A stretch of 47,241 bases of DNA from Gammaproteobacteria bacterium. Its GTDB lineage: Bacteria > Pseudomonadota > Gammaproteobacteria > Pseudomonadales > Azotimanducaceae. The position numbers and the translations under genes are program-made. This document shows, piece after piece, positions 1-9,200 of this stretch (position 1 is the first letter of the stretch; each line of letters begins with the position of its first letter). A model generated the notes under the pieces. It saw only the letters and a list, made by a program, of their open reading frames with translations. It had not been told where the DNA came from and did not search any database. The DNA lies in the NCBI GenBank assembly GCA_009839505.1, contig VXPO01000106.1, forward strand, positions 1 through 47,241, read 5' to 3'.

Positions 1-1724
<1,724 letters not shown>

Positions 1725-1792
1725 GGACGTCTAAGAGTGCCAATAGCTACACAACGGGCTGTTCAAAGCTCAGGAGTTCCAAGGAGGGAACC

Positions 1793-2410
1793 ATGAAATC
1801 GAGCAACGTCCTGTACTTGCGGTTGATCGCAATAGGTCTGGCCGCATTGCTCGCCGGTTGCGTATCGAAGCCGCCGACGAATCCGGAGGATCTTTGCGCC
1901 ATCTTCAAGGAGAAGCCGCGTTGGTACCGGGACGCCAAGGACGCGGAGATCCGTTGGAAAATTCCCGTGTCGGTGATGATGGCGGTCATGAACAAGGAGT
2001 CGAGCTACGTCGCCAACGCCCGTCCGCCCAGGCGGAAGCTCCTCGGGATCATCCCTTGGAAGCGCGAGTCCACCGCCTACGGCTTCGCCCAGGCGACGGA
2101 CGAAGCCTGGAGCGACTACCTGCGGGAGACAGGCGACCGGTTCCGCAGCCGTGACAACTTCGGCGATGCGGTCGACTTCGTCGGCTGGTACCTCAACCGC
2201 TCCCACCGTCACCTGGACATCCCCGTCGACGATGCACGCACGCTGTACCTCACCTACTACGCGGGCATGGGCGGCTATAGCCGCGGAACCTGGAGGAACA
2301 ACGCCTGGCTCAAGGACGCCGCCGCCCGGGTGGGCGCCAAGAACAGCCGCTACGCCCGCCAATTGTCGGGCTGCCCGGGGCCGAGGCGCCGCGCTTGGGG
2401 ATTCTTCTGA
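1793..2410 (+). CDS. Lipoprotein with lytic-transglycosylase (SLT-like) domain
   Basis: This 205-residue protein has a lipoprotein signal with lipobox LLAGC ending at Cys23, so it is probably anchored in the outer membrane facing the periplasm. The mature part carries an SLT/lysozyme-like fold. The catalytic glutamate is expected at Glu69 in 'MNKESSY', followed by the 'AYGFAQATDEAW' segment typical of soluble lytic transglycosylases, which cleave peptidoglycan glycan strands to 1,6-anhydro products. A near-perfect Shine-Dalgarno (AAGGAGGGA) precedes the ATG. It follows ligA by 68 bp on the same strand. The physiological role (remodelling or recycling) cannot be told from sequence. Family call is good; the exact subfamily is not resolved. 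Confidence 0.8.
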   Translation: MKSSNVLYLRLIAIGLAALLAGCVSKPPTNPEDLCAIFKEKPRWYRDAKDAEIRWKIPVSVMMAVMNKESSYVANARPPRRKLLGIIPWKRESTAYGFAQATDEAWSDYLRETGDRFRSRDNFGDAVDFVGWYLNRSHRHLDIPVDDARTLYLTYYAGMGGYSRGTWRNNAWLKDAAARVGAKNSRYARQLSGCPGPRRRAWGFF

Positions 2411-2458
2411 CGGTGGTAGCCTGACGCTCGCAACCCACCGACGACACAGAGGAGTCCC

Positions 2459-3214
2459 ATGGAACTGCGCCCCAACCGCGTCCGCCGGAAACTGGAATCC
2501 CGCGAGCCCGCTTTCATCGTCGGCGGCGTCACCCACGCCGACGACATCGACGCCCTTGGAACGATCGGTTTCGACGGCGTCTGGCTCGAGGGCGAACACG
2601 GCGGCGTCGATGCCGCCGACCTCGGCAACCTCACACGGGCCTGCGACATCTGGGGGATGACCTCGGTGGTTCGGGTCAACCGCAACGACCAGGGCCTCAT
2701 CTACCGCACCCTGGATCGTGGCGCGCAGGCGATCGCCGTGCCCCATGTGGACTCCCGCGCCGACGCCGAGAATCTCGTTGCCGGCGGCAAGTTCCCACCG
2801 CTGGGCAAGCGCGGTCTGTTCACTAGCCGCCAAGGCTACGGCGTCGGCGACTACCTGGCGCGGGCCAACGACGAGACGCTGCTGATCGCGCTCATCGAGG
2901 ACATCGAAGCGTGGCGAAATCTCGACGAGATCCTCGAAGTCGATGGCATCGGCGTGTTCTTCGTCGCGCCGTCCGACTTCGCCGCATCCATGGGTCACAT
3001 CGGCAACATCGGCCACCCCGACGTCCAGGAAAAGATCGAGGACTCTCTGCGGCGCATCGTCGCGGCGGGGAGAACGGCCGGAACCTTGACGATGAACGAC
3101 AACGTCAAGCACTTCGCCGAGATCGGTGTCCGCTTCTTCTTCACCCCGACTGGACCTTGGATCGCCGCAGGCGCGAGGACGTTCAAGGCGAACGCTCATC
3201 ATGGGATCGGCTGA
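2459..3214 (+). CDS. HpcH/HpaI family aldolase (class II, 2-oxo acid type)
   Basis: The 251-residue protein is the usual length for HpcH/HpaI aldolases, metal-dependent enzymes that split 4-hydroxy-2-oxo acids to pyruvate (or an analogue) and an aldehyde. Visible family features are 'GFDGVWLEGEHG' near residues 37-48, the 'GAQAIAVPHVDS' strand, the glutamate/aspartate metal site in 'LIEDIEAW', and 'FFVAPSDFAASMG', the conserved P-x-D-L/F-x-x-S-x-G turn. The start is supported by AGAGGAG 5 nt upstream. It is 48 bp from the lipoprotein and is followed directly by a palindromic repeat. The substrate is unknown; rhamnonate-, hydroxyphenylacetate- and citramalate-type substrates are all possible. 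Confidence 0.85.
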   Translation: MELRPNRVRRKLESREPAFIVGGVTHADDIDALGTIGFDGVWLEGEHGGVDAADLGNLTRACDIWGMTSVVRVNRNDQGLIYRTLDRGAQAIAVPHVDSRADAENLVAGGKFPPLGKRGLFTSRQGYGVGDYLARANDETLLIALIEDIEAWRNLDEILEVDGIGVFFVAPSDFAASMGHIGNIGHPDVQEKIEDSLRRIVAAGRTAGTLTMNDNVKHFAEIGVRFFFTPTGPWIAAGARTFKANAHHGIG

Positions 3215-3219
3215 TCCGC

Positions 3220-3321
3220 CGTATGGGCGACCGCGCGCCCTGGCGGGCGCGTTGTGGTCGCGCCAGTCATCGCACGGTGTCGGTTGAACAAGACGGGCGA
3301 CCACAAGGGTCGCCCCTACGG
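3220..3321. repeat. Palindromic MITE/REP-like element, copy 1 (full length)
   Basis: Two outward-facing palindromic arms. The right arm GGGCGACCACAAGGGTCGCC begins at 3295 and is followed by CCTACGG; the left arm is diverged (CCGTATGGGCGACC). The linker contains CGCACGGTGTCGGTTG, which recurs in the 21 kb copy. It lies just after the HpcH aldolase gene and is the only possible terminator-like structure there. Confidence 0.85.
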
Positions 3322-3338
3322 AATTGTTCAGAGCTTCC

Positions 3339-3686
3339 CTAGAGGAGTCGGATCATCATGTGCCGGACATGATCCTGGCCACCGAAGAACACGGCGAGGA
3401 CGCGAACCGCCTTGCTCGCCTCGTCAACGTCGAACCAGTAGATTGCGCGCCCGATTGTCAGATGCCGCAAGCCGGGGAGGATGTCGTCGTGACGTTCGCC
3501 CCGACACGGCGCGCCCGCTATGCGTTCCGCCGTGGCGCGGATCTCCAAGACGCGCTTCTCGGCGTGGTCTAGGGCGCTATCCAAACCCTCTCCGAAGTCC
3601 ATGTAGCTTCGGAGCAGATGGTCGAAGATCAACTCGAAGTCGCGTTCGGCCTCGGCGGAGAACGCCAGCTCATACCCCATGGACAC
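3339..3686 (-). CDS. parE: ParE/RelE-family toxin
   Basis: This 115-residue protein has the ParE/RelE toxin fold signature. An N-terminal 'Y-x-L-x-F-S-x-E-A-E-x-D-F' helix start is followed by 'EIRATAERIAGAPCRGERHDDILPGLRHL' (about 49-77), the usual 'R-x-G-x-R...LRxL' core, and 'IYWFDVD...VRVLAVFFGGQD' as the final beta-strands. ParE toxins poison DNA gyrase; related RelE toxins cleave ribosome-bound mRNA, and sequence alone does not fully decide between them. Its start overlaps the 3' end of the antitoxin gene by 17 bp, so the two are co-transcribed and translationally coupled. A second Met two codons in (3680) could be the real start. The symbol is by family, not orthology. Confidence 0.82.
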   Translation of the reverse strand: MSMGYELAFSAEAERDFELIFDHLLRSYMDFGEGLDSALDHAEKRVLEIRATAERIAGAPCRGERHDDILPGLRHLTIGRAIYWFDVDEASKAVRVLAVFFGGQDHVRHMMIRLL

Positions 3687-3939
3687 GGCGCTTGTCGGCT
3701 ATGCGCTCGACCAACCGTTCGTCCATCCGTTTCCCGCTGACGAATACCCCTTTGCGGCGCCGAGACAGCAACTCTCGCAGTGCCTGGGTTTCCAGATCCT
3801 CGGTGTCCGTTCGCTGACGCAGCAGATCGAGGCTCCGCTGCAGGACGGCGCTCAAGCTCGCGTATCGTCCAGCCTCCACCAACGCCTTGGCGAAGGCGTG
3901 CTGCTCGTCGGTGAGAGAGATTGACGACTTGACCGTCAT
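3670..3939 (-). CDS. parD: ParD-type antitoxin (ribbon-helix-helix)
   Basis: I place the start at 3939, 63 bp inside the longest open frame, because a perfect AGGAGG lies 6 nt upstream of this ATG. The 89-residue product begins 'MTVKSSISLTDEQHAFAKAL', then 'GRYASLSAVLQRSLDLLRQR', the ParD ribbon-helix-helix pattern: a beta-strand, then helix-turn-helix with G-R-Y-x-S-x-S. The acidic, flexible C-terminus would wrap the toxin. ParD dimers bind the promoter and repress the operon together with ParE. An inverted repeat sits directly upstream at 3958-3976. This is one of four toxin-antitoxin loci in the window. Confidence 0.82.
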   Translation of the reverse strand: MTVKSSISLTDEQHAFAKALVEAGRYASLSAVLQRSLDLLRQRTDTEDLETQALRELLSRRRKGVFVSGKRMDERLVERIADKRRVHGV

Positions 3940-3957
3940 GCGGACCTCCTGAAGCAC

Positions 3958-3984
3958 GGTACTACCTGGTAGCACCAGCGTCAA
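3958..3984 (-). promoter_or_regulatory. parDE promoter with dyad operator
   Basis: On the minus strand TTGACG (3979-3984) is a good -35. The region behind it is a 9-bp inverted repeat with one mismatch around one central base (GGTACTACC-T-GGTAGCACC, 3958-3976 on plus). A ParD dimer bound there would cover the promoter spacer. The -10 (TACCGT, 17 nt from the -35) is weak, so promoter assignment is inference; the dyad is directly visible. Confidence 0.5.
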
Positions 3985-4018
3985 CGCTTCGGATGCCAGC
4001 ACGGCGCGCGCGGTCGCC

Positions 4019-4047
4019 TTGACGGCAACCGTCCCATGGCTGACGAT
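4019..4047 (+). promoter_or_regulatory. Candidate promoter of TfdA copy 1, conserved with copy 2
   Basis: TTGACG (4019-4024), 17 nt, then GACGAT (4042-4047). The same boxes at the same spacing precede the second TfdA gene at 13604-13632. The stretch is non-coding in copy 2 because it is out of frame with the dioxygenase ATG, so its conservation suggests a regulatory role. Confidence 0.4.
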
Positions 4048-4075
4048 CCGGGGTTCGGATCAGCGGGAGAGGGAC

Positions 4076-4900
4076 ATGGCGGAAGCAGCGGAACAACTCG
4101 GCGTCGTCGCCACCAGGGCCAGCGTTGCGATGGGCGCGCGGGTCGAGGGCATCGATCTTGCCGATCTTGGCAACAACGGCGATGCCGACGTCATCCAAGA
4201 ACTGCGGGAACTGCTCCTTGAGCATCACCTGCTCGTGCTGCCCGGCCAAGAGCTCTCGGCGCTGGAACTGGAAGCCTTCGGACGTCGCTGGGGCGACCTC
4301 CTGACCCATCCGGCCACCAAGCACCGCGACACCAACTACGTGCAGTTCATCGGCGGCCGGGCCGCGAAAAAGTTCACGTTCTTCCCCGGTGTGCACCCCT
4401 TCGGCGGCGGCTGGCACAGCGACATGACGTGGCATTCGACGCCGCCGATCATCACCGGTCTGCACGCCCAGCGTCTGCCGACGTCCGGCGGCGACACCGC
4501 CTTCGCGAACCAGCACCTGGCCTACGAGAACTTGAGCGACGATCTTCGCGAACGGATCGCCGACCTAAAGGCGTTTCACACCGGCAAGGTGTTCGGACCG
4601 GATGTCGAGGATTCGGTGCATCCGGTGGTGCGTACCCATGACGAGACCGGCCGCAAGGCACTCTACGTCAACGGCAACTTCACCAAGTACATACTCGACA
4701 TGCCGGAGGACGAGAGCGAGCTGCTGCTGTATGCGCTATACGCCCACTCCACCCGCCCCGAGTTCGTCTACCGGCACCATTGGGAGGTCAACGACCTCGT
4801 GCTGTGGGACAACCGTTCCGTGATGCACTACGCCATCCGCGACTACGACGAGCCACGCATCATGCACCGCATCGTCATCAAGGGCGGTACGCCGAGGTAA
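4076..4900 (+). CDS. TauD/TfdA family 2-oxoglutarate-dependent dioxygenase, copy 1
   Basis: This 274-residue non-heme Fe(II)/2-oxoglutarate dioxygenase belongs to the TauD/TfdA family. The iron triad and 2-OG arginine are visible: His114 and Asp116 in 'GGWHSDMTWH', His251 in 'SVMHYA', Arg265 in 'MHRIVI'. Members oxidise taurine, alkyl sulfates, aryloxyalkanoates and other small carboxylates or sulfonates; nothing here fixes the substrate. The start is chosen at 4076 because GGGAGAGGG precedes it and the paralogue at 13662 begins with the same 'MAEAAEQLG'. An upstream in-frame TTG is not matched in the paralogue. The two copies are closely similar along their whole length, so this is a recent duplication. 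Confidence 0.9.
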   Translation: MAEAAEQLGVVATRASVAMGARVEGIDLADLGNNGDADVIQELRELLLEHHLLVLPGQELSALELEAFGRRWGDLLTHPATKHRDTNYVQFIGGRAAKKFTFFPGVHPFGGGWHSDMTWHSTPPIITGLHAQRLPTSGGDTAFANQHLAYENLSDDLRERIADLKAFHTGKVFGPDVEDSVHPVVRTHDETGRKALYVNGNFTKYILDMPEDESELLLYALYAHSTRPEFVYRHHWEVNDLVLWDNRSVMHYAIRDYDEPRIMHRIVIKGGTPR

Positions 4901-4901
4901 C

Positions 4902-5049
4902 TCACCGATCGCGGATTCCGGTCCGCCAGTCTCCGTGCGCCAGCTCCCGCGCGGCGAACTGGTAGACCACCACCCGCGTCTCCGCGACGCCATCGCCCCC
5001 AAGTGCTTCGGTGCAACCTTGAGGCGGAGCACGTCGGCCTACGACCGAT
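4902..5049 (-). pseudogene. Possible 3' coding remnant of unknown gene
   Basis: On the minus strand a frame with protein-like composition (...'VAETRVVVYQFAARELAHGD'...) ends at a TGA at 4902-4904. No start is visible; the frame continues into the decayed sigma/acetyltransferase copy upstream. It may be the tail of another deleted gene or chance in GC-rich DNA. I do not recognise the family. Confidence 0.25.
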
Positions 5050-5427
5050 TCACAACGCTTGGTTGCCCATCTGCGGGTACTGCGCCGGAAACAGGATGGC
5101 TAGCAGACGCCTTGCATCTCCGCGAACGTCGATGCCGTTCACGGCCACGATCTCGTCGGCGGTTTCGCAGCCGAGCAGTAGCTGGGCGATGGCTTGGCCG
5201 CCGGCGATCGCATGGTCGGATTGCACCGTGGGTGCGTCGTGAATCGTGACTCCCTCGTCGCTTCGCCGGCGACTTCATCGACCCACAGGGAAGCGTCATT
5301 CGCGACGACGCACTCCAGGTCATTGCCAAACCGCGTCACCACGATCCGCGTCGAATCGGACCGCAGACGCCAGCGGCGACCGGCGTCGAGGACATCGAGC
5401 ACCGGATCGGCGAGCTGGACGCCGTCG
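5050..5427 (-). pseudogene. Decayed 3' fragment of the ECF sigma/Eis-like fusion gene
   Basis: This stretch matches the 3' end of the intact gene at 11498-13531 almost base for base, beginning at the same stop codon (TCA at 5050-5052 and 11498-11500). At about 5260 the alignment jumps: the piece corresponding to roughly 11711-12027 (about 317 bp, not a multiple of 3) is missing, and the match resumes at 'CTTCGCCGGC' (5261; 12028 in the intact copy). Homology ends near 5427, equivalent to about 12194. Everything encoding the sigma domain and the first acetyltransferase domain is absent. It is therefore a pseudogene left by a partial duplication with an internal deletion. Confidence 0.85.
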
Positions 5428-5503
5428 GCGCGATGCCAGATAGCCGCGCCCAAGTCCCGCTACGAAGCACGCCTACCTCAACTTATCGCAGATTTGTCGT
5501 GCA

Positions 5504-5523
5504 CCCCTACCACATGGTAGGGG
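5504..5523. other. Perfect 8-bp hairpin upstream of the 5549 gene
   Basis: CCCCTACC-ACAT-GGTAGGGG, a perfect 8-bp stem with a 4-nt loop, 25 bp before the next start codon. No T-run follows, so it is not a classic terminator on the plus strand. It could be an operator or an mRNA 5' structure. Confidence 0.5.
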
Positions 5524-5548
5524 ATCAGTTCGGCGCCTGTCGATTATC

Positions 5549-6277
5549 GTGGGGGCTGGTCGTACGGAGCCGAGGATCGCTTTGGCATCCGTCAACTGGC
5601 GCAGCCGAGCATCGCAGGCACGGAAGACGAGCGTGGGTCGCCTTCTTACGCCGTGGTGGCTGGTTGGCCTGTCGGGTACGGCTTTGATCGTGATGGGCGT
5701 GCTTACGTGGTACGGGATGCATGCACGGACCCAAGGAACGGACGAGCTGACCAGCGGCAGCCGTTCCGGAGCTGCGGAAGACGCCGCTGCTGCGCGGCCA
5801 GTAGAGTCGGGAGAATCCAAGGGCGAAGTGGAGGTCGAGCAAGCCCTCTGGACAGCCGTCGGTGAGGGTACTGTGGCCGATCTCCCGCGCTATGCGCCCG
5901 AATGGTCGGTTGAAGCGCGCGTGCTCGTGAGCGTTTCGGACGTCGCAGCGGCGGCGCCGAACTGGCGCATCGGGGATACGTTGGCGCTTCCGATCCCGCA
6001 AATCGGCGCCACCTACCGGCCGGTGATCGAGGAGATCGACGATGCCGTAGGGGCGAGAGCCGTCCTAGGTTGGATCAGCGGCGATGACGGGCGGCGGCGG
6101 CTCTTTGTCGTGACGGTCGGGCCGATGAACCTGTTCGCCTTCATCGATACCCCGCAGGGTTCCTACGAACTGCTGGCGGATCACCGCTACGGCTGGTTGC
6201 TCCCGTCGTCCAGCATGAAGGCCGGCTGGGACTACAGCGAGCCAGACTTCACACTTCCGAACGGCGATGGGACATAG
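5549..6277 (+). CDS. Membrane-anchored protein resembling a metallopeptidase prodomain
   Basis: The 242-residue product has one strong N-terminal membrane segment (about residues 33-57, 'LTPWWLVGLSGTALIVMGVL'), then an Ala/Glu-rich linker and a soluble domain. The segments 'GDTLALPIP', 'RRLFVVTVGPMNLFAFIDTP', 'GSYELLADHRYGWLLPSSS' recall the N-terminal propeptide regions of secreted reprolysin-like metallopeptidases, by memory of pattern only. A GTG at 5633 would give a shorter protein starting just before the membrane segment and may be the true start. It ends 3 nt before the metallopeptidase gene and in the same reading frame, separated only by TAG-ACC. A chaperone or inhibitor role for its neighbour is inference. 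Confidence 0.55.
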   Translation: MGAGRTEPRIALASVNWRSRASQARKTSVGRLLTPWWLVGLSGTALIVMGVLTWYGMHARTQGTDELTSGSRSGAAEDAAAARPVESGESKGEVEVEQALWTAVGEGTVADLPRYAPEWSVEARVLVSVSDVAAAAPNWRIGDTLALPIPQIGATYRPVIEEIDDAVGARAVLGWISGDDGRRRLFVVTVGPMNLFAFIDTPQGSYELLADHRYGWLLPSSSMKAGWDYSEPDFTLPNGDGT

Positions 6278-6280
6278 ACC

Positions 6281-9200
6281 ATGTTTCTGAGCGAGCCCAT
6301 CCGCACCGGCACCGAAGCACATTCGAAACCTGTCGCATGCCGTCGCGTAACCCTTCGTATCCCCGTGCTGCTTGCCGTCTGGTGCGCCGTTGGCGCCCTT
6401 GAAGCGTTGGCGGGTGACGCGCGCGACGTGGTCTTCGAGTGCCCGTGCAGTGGAGTATGGGAAGCGGGCACAGACGGCACGCAGGGCGAGTTCACGATGT
6501 CTTTCGGTTTGCGCAGCCACCGCGCCGTCGACAGCAACGAATTGCGACTAACCAACTTGTCCTGGTTCGATCGCGAGACCCACGTTGGCATGGCCCTGTT
6601 GGGCGCGCTGGAGGCGCGCGAGGTCCTAGACGAGCAGCGGGTCGAGATCGTCTTGCAGCAAGCGCCACCCGTCGGGCAACCCATCCAATTTGTGCTTTGG
6701 GAAAGGCTCGGCGACGTCGGTCCCAATCCGGAAGTCCCATGGATCGTCCACGAACACATCTCGCTGTGGCCGGTGTCCGACGACAGAGTCGGCTCCGTGG
6801 ACTACGTCGACATCCTGACCGACACGGACGGAGACGGAGTAGGGGATGTAAACGAGCGGATCGCCGGAACGGCTGCGAACGACGACACGTCGACACCGCC
6901 CGGATTGTCCGAGATAGACGTGCTCGTGCTCTACAACGACGGCGTGCGGAAACGATTCGGCGGCTATCCGCATGCCCGCCTCCACCATTCGATGGCGGTG
7001 ACCCGGGCGTTGTTCGCGGACCAGGGCACGGGCATCAAACTCCGGACCGTCGGCATGAGCGAGGTCTTGCTGGACGAACGGGGTCTTGTGCCCGAGGAAG
7101 AACGCGAAAGACTTCTGGAAGTGCATGGTGCGGACGTCGCGCTCCGCTTTCATGACGGCCCGAACTTCTTCTGCGGAGGAGCAGCAGCAGGTTGCGGAAC
7201 CGTGGGTGGCGGTCCTTTCCGCGGCCATCTGGACGATCCAGGCTTCGCGGCCGTGCACGCATCCGCGGCGGCCGGGGACGTCGCCGCACACGAACTCGGA
7301 CACGCCTTCGGGCTGGTCCACTCCGCCCGCCAGGGTGAAGCCCGGGGTCAGTTCCGGTGGTCGCGCGGGCATTGGGGCAGCCGGTTCGGGACGATCATGT
7401 CCTACGGCCGTGGGGCCTCGCAATCTGAGTTCTCGAACCCAGAGGCCGACTGCGTCTGGGAGCCCTGCGGGGTACCGAAGGATGCCCCGGACGGGGCGGA
7501 TGCCGTCTCGAGTCTCTCGGTGGTGAGGTTCCAGGCTTCCGCGCGCCGTCCCTCGAAGACGGACACCGACGGCGACGGCATCGTGGATCCGGTCGACGCT
7601 TTTCCGGAGGATTCCGACGAGTGGGCGGACAACGATGAGGACGGCGTCGGCGACAACGGCGACGCGGACGACGACAACGACGGGATCAACGACACCGAGG
7701 ACGTGTTCCCGTTTGATGACGCCGAGTGGGCGGACGTCGACGGCGACGGCATCGGCGACAACGCCGACGAGGAGACCCCGGACCCGCCTATCCGCGATCC
7801 GGCGTTGCTCGCGGCAGTGGAGCGCGCTCTGGGCAAGGCCGAAGGAGACGGAGTCACCGAAGAGGAACTTGCATCACTGGAGGAACTCATTGCCAGCGCC
7901 GAGGACATAGGGAGTCTCATCGGATTGGAGCACGCAACCAACCTCAGTCGGCTGTTTGTGAGCAACAACCGGATAGCATCCTTGGCCCCGCTGGCGGAAC
8001 TGAGCGGCCTTCGCACCCTGGATTTGCTGGACAACCCTTTGTCCGACCTTTCGGCGCTTTCCGGGCTCTCCCGACTGGAATCCCTGAACGTCGACGTGCT
8101 GAAGCGCTCGCCGGATCTTTCGCCGCTCTCGAAGCTGAAAGGGCTTCATTCTCTGCATATACGCGGAGGAGAGGAATTGCCCCCGTTGGCCGGCTTGGCC
8201 AAACTTCGGAGATTGACCCTTTCCTCAACACAAATCGATGACCTGTCCCCGCTGGCCGGTTTGGTCGGGCTTGAGTTTTTGACGGTTGCAGGTCCGGTCA
8301 GGGACGTGTCCGTGTTGGCCGAATTGAACCGTCTCCACTTCTTGTCTATTCAGGGCGGTGCAATCAAGGATGTTGCTCCGTTGGGGTCACTCTCAAGCCT
8401 AAGAGAGCTCTATCTTCAGGACAGCTTCGTCGCGGACTCGACCGGGCTATCGGCATTGAAGGAGTTGTCCATACTGGTTTTGGCCGGGAACCCGATCAGG
8501 GACATCTCCGCATTCGCCGGCATGAGGGCACTTCGGCATCTCGACCTGACGGGAACGCGAGTAAAGGATCTGACGCCGATTTCATCGAATCGCCTCAAGA
8601 CCCTGAAGGTCAGCCGAACCGAGGTAACACTGGGGGAAAACGCGGCTCTGCCGCACGCACCCAACCTGGACAGCTTGTACGCCAGCGACCTCGGCATCCG
8701 GGACGTGTCGGCACTCTCCGACTTGCGTTCCCTACGCGGTATAGACCTCTCCGACAACCTGATTTCGGATGTCTCGCAACTAGGAAGCCTCGACGGCTTG
8801 CATTGGCTAGTGATCGACCGAAACGAGATTGCCGACCTCGGGCCTTTGGTTCGGCGCGACCTTTGGAGCGGCGACGCTCAGTTGGACGTGTCGGGCAATC
8901 CCCTCAACAAGGAGTCTCTCGGCGAGCACATTCCCACGTTGGAGTCGTGGGGTGTTCGCGTCACGGCGGACCCGAAACTGCACATAGCCGATGCCGCCTT
9001 GGAGGCCCTGATCGCGCAGACCGTGGCATGGCGCGCGACGCTCGTCGACTCGGAGATCACGTGGCAGACCATGAGACAGTTCAGGCGGCTCGCAGCCTAC
9101 GGCAGGGGAATCTCCGATCTGGTTGGTCTGGAAGCGGCCACGGGCCTAACGGAGCTTTATCTCGGTTCCAACGCGGTCACCGACGTCTCGGCCCTCTCGG

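Noticed and set aside
1763-3304. 513-codon open frame on the minus strand opposite the lipoprotein and aldolase genes
   Set aside because: It is antisense to two well-supported genes; its Arg/Val/Asp-rich composition is the usual shadow in GC-rich DNA, with no recognisable motif.
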